Origin: CAWBRT01 sp963819175
Lineage (GTDB): Bacteria; Acidobacteriota; Terriglobia; Terriglobales; Acidobacteriaceae
Assembly (NCBI GenBank): GCA_963819175.1
Contig: CAWFVJ010000014.1
Location: 1-64,000 of the forward strand
Direction of reading: 5' to 3'
DNA: 64,000 nt
The notes under the pieces were generated by a model, which was given only the letters and a program-made list of their open reading frames with translations, ran no database searches and was not told the DNA's origin. Position numbers and translations under genes: made by a program. Shown piece after piece: positions 1 to 8,728 of the stretch (the stretch's first letter is position 1; every line of letters starts with the position of its first letter).

Positions 1-1
1 A

Positions 2-760
2 ACCTACGGGATGCTGTGGGTGCTCTTCGGATTTGCCTATTTGATCCTGCGCGGCAACGTGATATACGGATTCCCGCCAGCGTTTCGCTTCATCGGCAAC
101 GGGCACCTGTTCGGCATTCCCATGCCGATCATCGTCATGCTGGTGGTATTCATCCTGAGTTATTTCGTCCTCTACCACACAACCCTTGGCCGGCGCTTCT
201 TCGCCACCGGGGCGAACATGGAGATGGCGCGTATGTCAGGCGTCAAGGTCAGGCAGGTGGTCATCATCGCCTACGTCATCAGCGGCTTTCTCGCCGCGTT
301 GGCCGGCCTTGTCCTGATTGCCTACACCAACGGCTCCGAGGCGCGAATCGGCGACAATTACCTGCTGCCGGTGCTGGCGGTGGTGGTGATGGGCGGCACC
401 AGTTTGGCCGGCGGCCAGGGAAATCTGGTGGGAACCCTGGTGGCGGCGTTGATTATGGCGGTGATTCACAACGGTATGAACATCCTTGCCGTGCCCGCCA
501 TCTGGAAATCTCTTGTCGTGGGGCTGCTGATCATCGGCGCGGTTCTCGCCGACAGGGATGCGGCAAAAGGGGCTCAACGTGGGAACGTAATGACGGAATC
601 CGGGAAGTGGCGAAAAAGGAAGCCGGTATCTCAACACAGAGAAGCTTTGAATCCATTTCAGAGGAAAAAAAATGACAAAGAAATCAATCTCAATCCTGGC
701 GATCGTGGCCGCAGTCATGCTGGCGTTGGTCCTCCCGGCTTTTGCGCAGAACACTGCTAA
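2..760 (+). CDS. Sugar-type ABC transporter permease (RbsC/BPD_transp_2-like), 5' partial
   Basis: Inner-membrane permease of a ribose/xylose-type ABC importer. The frame is open through the left edge, so the N-terminus is missing. What remains has several hydrophobic segments and the family's conserved stretch around GRRFFATGANMEMARMSGV, followed by the glycine-rich GGTSLAGGQGNLVGTL region. The written frame runs to 760 and overlaps the next gene with unlikely sequence after ADRDAAKG. Removing one G from the GGG at 555-557 gives ADRMRQKGLNVGT and a stop at 588-590, a typical C-terminus, so I think the true end is 590. The binding-protein gene follows at 672, as expected for such an operon; no ATPase is visible. 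Confidence 0.85.
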   Translation, partial: TYGMLWVLFGFAYLILRGNVIYGFPPAFRFIGNGHLFGIPMPIIVMLVVFILSYFVLYHTTLGRRFFATGANMEMARMSGVKVRQVVIIAYVISGFLAALAGLVLIAYTNGSEARIGDNYLLPVLAVVVMGGTSLAGGQGNLVGTLVAALIMAVIHNGMNILAVPAIWKSLVVGLLIIGAVLADRDAAKGAQRGNVMTESGKWRKRKPVSQHREALNPFQRKKNDKEINLNPGDRGRSHAGVGPPGFCAEHC

Positions 761-1722
761 AGCGGTGCAGGTGACGATGAAAGGGACTCCTGGCCAGCCG
801 GTGAAGAACTTTAATGCAAACGTCAAGGCGGCGCGCAGGTACAACATCGCCATCGTGGTGAAATCGCAGGCCATCCCGGTATGGGAGTCGCACCTGATCG
901 CGGCGGCCAAGGCGGGGCAGGCGCTGGGAGTCAATGTGCTGCAATATGCTCCGTCGAAGGCCGATAACGTCGAAGAGCAGAAGAGGATTCTGGAAGACCT
1001 GGTGACCAAGGGAGTGGACTGCGTGGTCTTGGCGCCGGCCAATTCCCTGGCGGTCCAGGGTCCAGTCACTTCTCTGGTGAAGAAGGGAATCCCGGTGGTG
1101 TTCGACAACACCCTGGGCGCCGGAGACGATTATCTGGCCTTTGTCGGCGTCGACAGCTACGAGGCCGGCCAGGTCATCGGCAAAGCGGTGGGCGAAAGAA
1201 TGAAGGGCCAGGGCAAGCTGCTGATCCTGGAAGGCGTGCCGGGACAGCAGACGTCGGACGATCGCGTCAAGGGCATCAAGGATTATGTCACCAAGAATTT
1301 CCCGGCATCCGCTTCGAGTGGATCTTCCGCGCACTGGCAGTTTGACGAAGGCCGCCAGATCGCGCGGAGAGGCTACGCGCTGCAAAGCTGGCCGAGACCT
1401 GTGTGGGCTGATTCGTAGGCGTAGAGGCAACATAGCGAACAGGAGACCATTGCCAGCCGCAACATTCCGGGCAAAGTGGTGATCGGCGGCTTCGACAGTG
1501 AATGCTCCCACGGTGGCGGCGCTAAAAGAGAAAAGGAAGCTGGCTTTCACCATCTCCCAGAGCGTCTATGAACAGGCTTACTGGTCGGTGGCCACCTGCG
1601 TGACGGCGCTGAACGGCGGGCCGAGTGCCTGGCAGCTTGCTGACGCCGAGCTCAAAGTGGTGGATTGCCGCCGAGAAGCCGCAAAGTATGACGAGTCGCC
1701 GGAGGTTCTGCGCCGGCGGTAA
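672..1722 (+). pseudogene. Periplasmic sugar-binding protein (RbsB-like), copy 1, frameshifted
   Basis: Substrate-binding protein of the adjacent sugar ABC importer. Residues 1-26 form a signal peptide (MTKKSIS...LPAFAQ). A periplasmic-binding fold follows, with the motifs NIAIVVKSQAIPVWESH, GVDCVVLAPANS and VVFDNTLGAGDDYLAFVGVDS. The frame is good to about 1300 (VTKNFP) and is then lost; the tail is scattered over other frames, ending with KLAFTISQSVYEQAYWSV and YDESPEVLRRR at 1722. The next gene is a close paralogue, so the lost part can be read by comparison. The start ATG at 672 is preceded by GAGGAAAAAA. Either decay or sequencing error would explain the several indels. Confidence 0.75.
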
Positions 1723-1817
1723 CGACACCCCAACGAAGCAAAATGGTGGGAACCGAGTATTCCTGGGGTTCCGGCCGGCTGCGTTTGCGTCTTCCGGAAC
1801 GAACGAAAGGGAGAGAA

Positions 1818-2845
1818 ATCAAAAACAAACGGATTGCAATCCTGGCGGCCGTGGCGGCGCTGATGCTGGTCTTCGTCGCCGCGGTCTCCGCAGCCGATGC
1901 CAGCAAGCCGGCGGTGGCGATGAAGGGCACGCCCGGCCCGCCGGTACGGAATTTCAACCCGAACATCGAAGCGGCCCGGCGCTACAACATTGCCATCGTG
2001 GTGAAGTCCAGTCCATTCCGTTCTGGAAGTCGAACCTGATCGCGGCGGCCAATGCAGGCAGGGCTCTGGGCGTCAACGTCATGCAGTACGCTCCTACCAA
2101 GCCCGATAAGATGGAGGAGCAGACGGGCATTCTGGAAGATCTGATGACCAAGGGCCTGGCTGCGTCGTGCTGGCTCCGGCAACTCGATCGCGGCCAGGGG
2201 ACGGTTTCTGCGCTGGTCGAGCGGGACATCCCGGTTGTGTACGACAACACGCTGGGCGCGGGCGACGAGTACCTGTCCTTCGTGGGCGTCGACACTTCGA
2301 AGCCGGCCAAGTGATCGGCAAGGCCGTGAGCGACCGCATGGGTGGCAAGGGCAAGCTGCTGATCCTGGAAGGTGTCCCCGGGCAGGAAACCTCCGACCAG
2401 CGCGTGAAAGGCATTAAGATTACATCTCCAAGCACTTCCCGAATATCCGCTTCAAGGCGATCGCGGCGCACTGGCAATTTGACGAAGGCCGTAAGGTCAC
2501 TGAGGATACGCTGCAGAGCTGGCCGGACCTGAACGGTATTGTCAGTGTCGGCGGCAGCATGAGTGAAGGTGCGGCGGAAGCCGTGGCTGCAGCCGGACGG
2601 CAGGGCAAGATCATCGTGGGCAGCGTCAATCTGAGCGCTCCAACCATGGCCGCACTAAAGGAAGGCAAACTGGCCTTCACGGTCTTGCAGGGCGTCTACG
2701 AGCAGGGCTATGGTCGGTCGCGGCCTGCGTGCAGGCTCTGAACCGCAATCCGGTGCCGCGCACCATCTATACCCCGCTCAAGGTGGTGATTCCATCCGAG
2801 GCCGATAAGTACGACGAGTCACCGGAGGTCCTGCGGAAGCGCTAG
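1818..2845 (+). pseudogene. Periplasmic sugar-binding protein (RbsB-like), copy 2, frameshifted
   Basis: Tandem paralogue of the preceding binding protein, sharing the signal-peptide region, the NIAIVVKS segment, VVYDNTLGAGDEYLSFVGVD, GKGKLLILEGVPGQ and the C-terminal YDESPEVLRKR. At least four frame changes are needed (about 2010, 2160, 2310, 2420 and 2710). At the position matching the ATG of copy 1 the sequence reads ATC (1818-1820), after a good ribosome site (AAAGGGAGAG), so the start codon itself is altered. Stop TAG at 2843-2845. Two binding proteins for one permease could mean duplication with altered ligand range, but as written neither encodes an intact protein. Confidence 0.72.
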
Positions 2846-2943
2846 GCGGGAGTGCCGAGTGGACCGGGATGCGCGGCGTGTGATCAGCGCGTATCCCGGC
2901 GAACATTTTGCCCCTTGCGGAGAACGGGTGCGTGTTGATGACA

Positions 2944-2966
2944 CCCGGCGAACTCCGTTCGCCGGG
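2944..2966. repeat. Perfect 10-bp stem hairpin upstream of the GntR gene
   Basis: CCCGGCGAAC at 2944-2953 pairs perfectly with GTTCGCCGGG at 2957-2966 around a 3-base loop. It lies between the second binding protein (stop 2845) and the GntR gene (start about 3014). There is no T-run after it, so an intrinsic terminator is doubtful; a regulator site or transcript-end hairpin is possible. Confidence 0.5.
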
Positions 2967-3013
2967 GACCGCTCCAACCTTGCAGAAACGAGTTGGCCGA
3001 GGGAGAAGATTCC

Positions 3014-3708
3014 ATGCCGGATGCGGCAACCGATATAGAACGATGCAGGAGGTCGTCTACGAGACGATCAAAGAGCGAGTCCTGAGAAGGCAGTACCGGC
3101 CCGGTCAGCGGTTGGTCACCGCCGATCTAAGCTCTGAACTGGGCGTGAGCAAAATGCCGGTGCGGGAGCACTCCAGCGGCTGGAGGCGGCGACCGGCCTT
3201 ATCAAACTGATTCCCATAAAGGCGCGGTAGTCAGAGAGTCCTCGGAGGAAGACCTGCGCGACGTCTTTCGCATTCGCGTGGTTCTGGAGGGTCTGGCCGC
3301 ACGCCTGACTTGCGCTAATATTGGCGTCTCCGAAATCGAGCAGTTGGAAGACTGAATCGCAAAATCCAAAAGCTCGGCCGTCATCACGATGAAGACGAAT
3401 CGGAGCAGCTCAACCTGGAGTTTCATTCCATCATCTGGAGCGGCACTAGGTCGCAGCGGCTCATAGCTATGGTGCGGTCCCTGTACGACGCCAGCCGGAG
3501 CTATCGCTACGCCAGCGTGAAGCTGCCCGGCAGGCTTGACGAGATCGTCCGCGAACACCGGCAGATTCTGCGTGCGCTTCGCAGCCGCGACGCGGTGTTA
3601 GCGGAGAAGATCATGAACAAGCACTACGAGAACACGCTGGCGTGGCTTTCGCGGACACAGCAGAAGAATGAACAGCCCGCTCGGTTCACGCAGTCCGCCT
3701 CAAGGTGA
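3014..3708 (+). CDS. GntR/FCD-family transcriptional regulator (frameshifted)
   Basis: Winged-helix repressor of the FadR/FCD subgroup. The N-terminal part (YETIKERVLRRQYRPGQRLV...LSSELGVSKMPVRE) is a typical GntR helix-turn-helix. The C-terminal part (LPGRLDEIVREHRQILRALRSRDAVLAEKIMNKHYENTLAWL) is the end of an all-helical FCD ligand domain, in a different frame from about 3170 onward. The ATG at 3014 has GGGAGAAG upstream but needs one base correction near 3040; the next in-frame ATG is 3043. It sits between the sugar importer and the UPF0261 gene and ends 3 bases before the latter, so it probably regulates this cluster. Ligand unknown. Confidence 0.7.
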
Positions 3709-3711
3709 GGT

Positions 3712-4929
3712 ATGAATATTGCCGTCATCGCCACGCTAGATACGAAAGGTAAGGAAGCCGAGTTCATTCGCGACGAAATTCTCAAGGCAGGCCATACACC
3801 GATTGTCATCGATCCGGGATCTTCCGGTACACCGGTCATCTACGCGGATATCGCTAGAGAAGAGGTGGCACGCGCCTCCGGCGAGCGCCTGGAGCAGATC
3901 CTGCAACGGAAAGACAAGGCGTATGCGCAACAACGGATGACCGAGGGCGTGGTTCAGATTATCGACCGGAAATACGCGGAGGGCGGGCTGGACGGGGTGA
4001 TCGCGGTCGGCGGAGGCCAAGGGACGGCGATTGCCACGGCGGCCATGAGAGTCCTGCCCGTCGGCGTCCCGAAGGTCATGGTGTCGACGGTGGCGGCGGG
4101 CAAGACCACATTCGGAACGATGTCGGCACCAAAGATATCACCATGATTCACTCGGTCGCCGACATCGCCGGCCTCAATTTCATTACCCGCAAAATCATTG
4201 CCCAGGCCACAGCTGCTGTGTTGGCCATGGCTGTGGTCCGACTGCCTGCACTAGAGAAGCTCCCCCTGATCGCCCTTACGCAGGCCGGCGTGACCACTCC
4301 CGGGACCATGCGGGTGAAGGAACTGCTTGAGAAAGCCAAGTTTGATGTGGTGGTCTTTCATTGCAACGGGATTGGCGGACAAGCGATGGAGGAGCTGATC
4401 CGCCAAGGAGCCATCCTCGGGGTCATAGATTACACGCCGCATGAACTCACCGATCTCCTGTATGACGGCCTGATGCCTGCGATGCCAGGACGGTTGACGG
4501 CCGCCGGCGAGGTGGGCATTCCCCAGATCGTTCTTCCCGGCTGCACGGACGTGCGCCTGCATGAATGGAGCAGCCTCCCTCCTGACCTGCGTGACCGGCC
4601 ATACGTCCGGCACACGCCGACGCACACGCACTTTCGAACGACCCGGGAAGAGATGTCTGCGGTGGCGCACTACGTCGCCGAACACCTGAACCGTGGCAAA
4701 GGGCCCCGTGCTGTCATTGTACCGAAGCGAGGCTACAGCATGATGAATCGCCAAGGTATGCCTCTCTACGACGAAGCGGCGAACATGGGATTTCTGGAAA
4801 CGCTTCAAAAAAGAGCTCTCGCGGGAAGTCGCTCTTGTCGAAGGAGACTACCACATCAATGATCAGGAATGCGCGGCGGCGACGGTTGAGCTTTTCCTGA
4901 AACTTTGGACGGCTGTGGCTGGCGTATAG
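3712..4929 (+). CDS. UPF0261 (Tm-1-like ATP-binding) family protein, two frameshifts
   Basis: The N-terminus (MNIAVIATLDTKGKEAEFIRD...) and GVIAVGGGQGTAIATAAMRVLPVGVPKVMVSTVA are characteristic of UPF0261/Tm-1-like proteins, cytoplasmic and of unsettled function, often near catabolic genes. The frame breaks near 4115, where restoring one A in GGAACG gives FGNDVGTKDITMIHSVADIAG, and again in the A6 run near 4807, where removing one A gives LQKELSREVALVEGDYHIN and a stop at 4927-4929. Both are homopolymer changes of one base. The restored protein is about 405 residues, the usual family length. It follows the GntR gene immediately, so the two are likely co-transcribed. Confidence 0.78.
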
Positions 4930-5011
4930 TTCTGGCCGGCGTACGTATTTCTAGATGTTTAATCCCAGGGTTTGATGGTGATTCTATCCACGTGAGTGGG
5001 AAGGAGGCACT

Positions 5012-5146
5012 ATAGGACAGGTTTTGCACCGGGGCGCCACCACGACTGAGGCGATCCGTCGATCGATACAACATAGTCAAGCGAGTCTGAGAGTTCTGGC
5101 TGACCGCCACGGCATCAGCTTTTGGTTCTTCGCCGGCGATCGATAG
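5012..5146 (+). mobile_element. IS481-type transposase N-terminal relic
   Basis: Forty-four codons read IGQVLHRGATTTEAIRRSIQ, then HSQASLRVLADRHGIS, which I recognise as the N-terminal helix-turn-helix of an IS481-like transposase (usually MGQVLHGSATTTEAVRRAIQ). A perfect ribosome site AAGGAGG lies at 5001-5007, but the initiation codon reads ATA (5012-5014). The homology stops after GIS and a TAG follows at 5144-5146. No integrase core, terminal repeats or target duplication are visible, so only a dead fragment remains. Confidence 0.68.
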
Positions 5147-5599
5147 GCATTTTCAGCCTGATTTCATGAGGCGTTCGTGGCTATTCACGTCCGGTCTTGG
5201 TGGCATGATGGCTCCTTGGATGGCATGATGCACTCCATTTCGACCCCGGACGGCGCGCCTCCGATCTCGTCCGCCAAGAGCAGAATTTGGTCGTTCTACC
5301 TGCGCAATGGCCCGGGGATGGCTTTCTTGTTGCGCACCCGCCTGCTGCAGAACTGCGCACCAACTGATCCGATGGACAAAGTTGCGCTGTGTGAAAAGGG
5401 TAGAAAGCGGTTCAGCTGGGACCTGCATGAATACAGGCCTGGAAACGGCGACGTAGACCGTTTAGCCTGTTTGGAAAGGTATGGATTAGTTCACGCGTCC
5501 CGTGCCCGCGCGGAACTGGAATGCGGTATTTGTTCTTCCGGTTTCGGACATTGTCACCTCGCCAGCCGTGCCTGCAGAGCAGCCGACCAGCCGTGCTCC
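5147..5599. other. Non-coding stretch with no recognisable gene
   Basis: Open frames of up to 158 codons exist on both strands but none resembles a known family, has a good ribosome site or fits its neighbours. The stretch lies between the IS relic and the convergent cyclase gene and is probably decayed insertion-related DNA. Confidence 0.5.
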
Positions 5600-6592
5600 T
5601 CATTTAATGGCCATCGGATTGATCGGCGAACCCACTGCCTTTGTAATGGGTAGCGGAGGCGCGGTAAAGAAGAACTGGTACACACCATCCTCAGCGCAGT
5701 CGTCGGCGAGTTCCTTCAAATAAAACATTTCGCCCATGCTTATGCCGATTTTAGGAATTACCACCCAATGCCAAGGTGACTCCACGTCGACGGTTTCGGG
5801 AGGACGGACTTCGCATCCCCAAGTGTCCGTACAAATCGCGGCAATTTGCTTGTTGTAAATCCATTCGCAGGTTTCAAAAGCCAGCCCCGGCGCTTCTCCG
5901 CCGGCATATCCGCCCCATTCCCCCGCCTTGAGCCGCTGTTCCATCTGGCCGGTGCGCACAATGACAAAGTCTCCACGGCGGATTTCAATCTCTTGAGTGG
6001 CCGCCGTGGCGTCCAGGTCTGCCATGGTAATCGCAGTGCCGTCTTCAAGATATTCCTGGCCTAGATAGCGAGCGACATCAAGCAGCACGCCGCGCCCTGC
6101 CATCTTCCCTTTGACTTTTTCAATCCCATTCCGTTGCGCACCGTCGCTGTCCACCAATCGTGCGTCGTATCCATTCCACATTTTGCCCCTATAGAAGATG
6201 TGGCTAAGTCCATCCCATTGCGTACCGCATTGCAGGGGCATGGAAACCATATCATCGGAATAGCGAATCGGGCCGCCATCCCCCTCGGGGATATCTTCGC
6301 CGCTCCGCCGGTCAGACATCGCATCCGTACCGGTGATGAGCATGACGTGAATGGGATTAAATCGGTTTCCCCATAACCCTCGCTGCGGGCCATTGCGGTC
6401 GAAATTCAGGGCCAGCGAAAACAGTTTTCCACGCTGAATCAACTTGGACGCATTTACGATATCTTTCGGCTCGACGAAGTTTAGAGTACCAATCTTATCG
6501 TCTGGCCCCCATTTTCCCCAGTTGCTGAACTGTTCCGCAGCACAGCTGACATCGTTAAACGTGAGTCTTTTCTCGTTGTACCTGCGTGGCAT
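5600..6592 (-). CDS. Cyclase-family metal-dependent hydrolase (PF04199, kynurenine-formamidase-like fold)
   Basis: A 330-residue soluble protein with the cyclase-family signature around residues 115-130 (MPLQCGTQWDGLSHIF), where the Asp and His correspond to metal ligands in the HxGTHxDxPxH motif. A second conserved region lies near GDFVIVRTGQ, and further acidic and His residues near CTDTWGCEVRPPE and ESPWHWVVIPKIGISMGEMF. The start ATG has AGGAGAG six bases upstream. Family members hydrolyse amides, lactones or formamides; the substrate here cannot be told. It is followed on the same strand by nothing downstream, and upstream lie a cupin and a 3-hydroxyisobutyrate-dehydrogenase-like gene in the same orientation, suggesting a small catabolic group. 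Confidence 0.85.
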   Translation of the reverse strand: MPRRYNEKRLTFNDVSCAAEQFSNWGKWGPDDKIGTLNFVEPKDIVNASKLIQRGKLFSLALNFDRNGPQRGLWGNRFNPIHVMLITGTDAMSDRRSGEDIPEGDGGPIRYSDDMVSMPLQCGTQWDGLSHIFYRGKMWNGYDARLVDSDGAQRNGIEKVKGKMAGRGVLLDVARYLGQEYLEDGTAITMADLDATAATQEIEIRRGDFVIVRTGQMEQRLKAGEWGGYAGGEAPGLAFETCEWIYNKQIAAICTDTWGCEVRPPETVDVESPWHWVVIPKIGISMGEMFYLKELADDCAEDGVYQFFFTAPPLPITKAVGSPINPMAIK

Positions 6593-6691
6593 GTTTCTCT
6601 CCTGCGCCTGGCGGCGTCACACCTAAAGGACCATCCGAAGATGACCTTATGTATCAAGCGAGGTTATTTCAATCCTTTTGTTAACTAAAAC

Positions 6692-7057
6692 TCATTGTTC
6701 CTCCACGAAGTCGGCGCTTAAAGGTGGACAGGTAAAGAATTCAACATAACGGAAGTCCTTCTCTGACCGATTGATCGTGGTGTGCTTCTCCCCCGGGGGA
6801 ATAAAGAGCACATCTCCCGCGATAATGGGGATCTCTCTGCCGTCTATAACTTCCACGGCTTCTCCGCTGATTACGAAAATGATGGATTCACGGTTCTTAT
6901 GGGAATGGTAAGGCACCTGACTGCCTGGTATAAGAAGGCCAAACATTCCTCCAAGACTCTTTGCCCCGTGCGCGGCTGTAAGGATCTCCGGCCTGTAGGA
7001 TTGATCGGGTACTGGATTTTGCAGGTTGACGTACTCTCCGGTTTTATATAACTTCAT
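6692..7057 (-). CDS. Cupin-domain protein
   Basis: A 121-residue single-domain cupin. The metal-binding motif 1 appears as PYHSHKNRESIIFVISGEAV and motif 2 as GDVLFIPPGEKHTTINRS, giving the usual His/Glu/His set. A strong ribosome site (GGAGGGGG) precedes the ATG. Small cupins of this kind act as isomerases, dioxygenases or ligand sensors; no specific reaction can be assigned. Its position between a cyclase-family hydrolase and a dehydrogenase, all on the minus strand, suggests the same pathway. Confidence 0.85.
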   Translation of the reverse strand: MKLYKTGEYVNLQNPVPDQSYRPEILTAAHGAKSLGGMFGLLIPGSQVPYHSHKNRESIIFVISGEAVEVIDGREIPIIAGDVLFIPPGEKHTTINRSEKDFRYVEFFTCPPLSADFVEEQ

Positions 7058-7229
7058 TCCCCCTCCGATGTGCTTGTCCCGACGCTTACCGCATCGCTGA
7101 TCCCGAGGCGCTTTCTTGCTCCGAGACCACCGGACACAACAGCTGCATCCGGCAGGAATTGCGGAACCGGCGCCCTTATTAATAGCGAACCCAGGATCGC
7201 AAAACTCTGAAATTCAGAAAACTCGCAAA

Positions 7230-8189
7230 CTACTTCTTTGGCGATAGCCCGTCCCATACCTCCACGTTTTCGGGTTTAAGTTCCATTCCGGAGCAGCGGG
7301 CCTCAAAATCAAGCAGGGTCGCGATATCCGTCTGCTGATAGTTCCCACCCTTCAGCGAAGACTGTCCCATGTGGGACTGAAGTACCTCTCTGCTGGCCGT
7401 GGCTACGGGCATGGCCACGTCGAGCTTGCGGGCTAATGCCAACCCCAAGTCCAAGTCTTTGCGCAACAAGAAAGGGGTGAACGTGGGCGAGTAATCAAGG
7501 TTGACATAAGCCGGGCTCTTGTAGCGAGTGAAGATAGAACCGACGACGCTGCTATTGATGAAATCGAGAAATGCGGAACGGGGCAGACCCGCCTTCTCGG
7601 CCAGCACGGCAATTTCGGCCAGATTTTGTGCCACCACACCCAACATGACGTTGTGGCAAATCTTGGCGATGCGTGCCAACTCGCCTTCGCCTACGTAGCT
7701 GACGCCGGCAGGGGCGAAGATGTCGATATACGGTCTTGCCTGCTGAAAGGAGCGGCTGGAGCCGGAGGCGACAACGCTGAGCTTACCCGCCTTGACCACC
7801 TTGGGATTTCCGCTGACCGGCGCCGCCAGAAACTCGACGCCTTTGGCAGTCAGCTTTCCACGAACCTCGGACGAGGCTTCAATAGAGACCGAGGAGCAGT
7901 CGACAACGATCTTTGGTAGCCTGCCGGAACTCGCGACTCCGTGTGCGCCGAACAGTACCTCCTTAAGGTCGTCAGAGGCCGATACCATAATGAAAACGAT
8001 GTCGCAGTTCGCCAGTTGGACGAGCGTATCGACGACTTTTGCCCCTCCGCCGGCTAGCGGTTCCGCTTTAGACTTTGTCCGGTTATATACGGCCAGATTG
8101 CACCCTGCCTTAGCGAGCCTTTCGGCCATAGCAAATCCCATGCGGCCGGTCCCGATCCAGCCGAGAGCGTGCTTCTTTGTTGTTTCCAT
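7230..8189 (-). CDS. NAD(P)-dependent beta-hydroxyacid dehydrogenase (3-hydroxyisobutyrate dehydrogenase family)
   Basis: About 319 residues. The N-terminal Rossmann motif LGWIGTGRMGFAMAERL binds NAD(P). VDCSSVSIEASSEVRGKL is followed by the family substrate segment FLAAPVSGNPKVVKAGKLSVVASG, and the catalytic-lysine region is ARIAKICHNVMLGVVAQNLAEI. I take the ATG at 8189 (METTKKHALGW) because the Rossmann motif begins right after it; upstream in-frame codons do not resemble the family. Family members oxidise 3-hydroxyisobutyrate, tartronate semialdehyde or similar acids. The same strand and order as the cupin and cyclase genes suggests one transcript. Confidence 0.85.
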   Translation of the reverse strand: METTKKHALGWIGTGRMGFAMAERLAKAGCNLAVYNRTKSKAEPLAGGGAKVVDTLVQLANCDIVFIMVSASDDLKEVLFGAHGVASSGRLPKIVVDCSSVSIEASSEVRGKLTAKGVEFLAAPVSGNPKVVKAGKLSVVASGSSRSFQQARPYIDIFAPAGVSYVGEGELARIAKICHNVMLGVVAQNLAEIAVLAEKAGLPRSAFLDFINSSVVGSIFTRYKSPAYVNLDYSPTFTPFLLRKDLDLGLALARKLDVAMPVATASREVLQSHMGQSSLKGGNYQQTDIATLLDFEARCSGMELKPENVEVWDGLSPKK

Positions 8190-8524
8190 CAAGGTGTGCC
8201 ACTCTCCTTTAGCGCAGAGACCCCCGGGCTTCGCTGAACAGCTTGGCCCGAAGCGCATTCTGCACCGCAATATCTGTTACGTCAATAATGACGAAGATGA
8301 AGAAACCGTAGTTGCGGCGCTATTATATAGAGATCAAACTGAGCGCTGGGAAAGAATCGTTGGCCGGCATGAGGCTGGATCGGGTCACAACGGACGTGGT
8401 TGCCGCCATTCAGCTCGACGGTTCCCCGTCCTGTGAGAGTCCCCACAGTCCCCACAAAATCCCCCACAGTCCAAAACAAAGCCCGCCGGATGGGCGGGCA
8501 TATTGCAGATGCTCAAGAACTTAA
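8190..8524. other. Intergenic region with short C-rich direct repeats
   Basis: No gene is evident. Around 8436-8479 the block CCCCACA recurs three times (agtCCCCACAgtCCCCACAaaatcCCCCACAgtcc). This lies downstream of the minus-strand tRNA gene in its direction of transcription and might be a remnant of an integration site, but no integrase is present. Confidence 0.4.
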
Positions 8525-8600
8525 TGGAGCCGACGATCGGACTTGAACCGATGACCTGTCGATTACGAATCGACTGCTCTACCAACTGAGCTACGTCGGC
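8525..8600 (-). tRNA. tRNA-Thr (anticodon CGT)
   Basis: On the minus strand the sequence begins GCCGACGTAGCTCAGTTGG and folds as a full cloverleaf: acceptor GCCGACG/CGTCGGC, a D arm with GCTCAGTTGGTAGAGC, an anticodon stem CGATT/AATCG around the CGT anticodon (reading ACG, Thr), and a T arm with GGTTCAAGTCC. The discriminator is T and the 3' CCA is encoded (forward-strand TGG at 8525-8527). Confidence 0.97.
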
Positions 8601-8728
8601 ATGAAAACTGATTCTAAATAATTCCCGCTTCTTCCGTCAAAGACCGCGCCCGAGGCAGGAAATCACAACGCGCGAAAAAACATCCTCGCTTCCCGGCTTA
8701 GAATCAATACGAGGAGAGGCAACCTACT

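Noticed and set aside
1818..1820. ATC as a genuine alternative start codon for the second binding protein
   Set aside because: Known cases are rare, and this gene has several other sequence faults, so an error or mutation is more likely.
5177..5653. A 158-codon plus-strand frame between the IS relic and the cyclase gene
   Set aside because: No family, weak start, odd composition, and it runs into the convergent gene.
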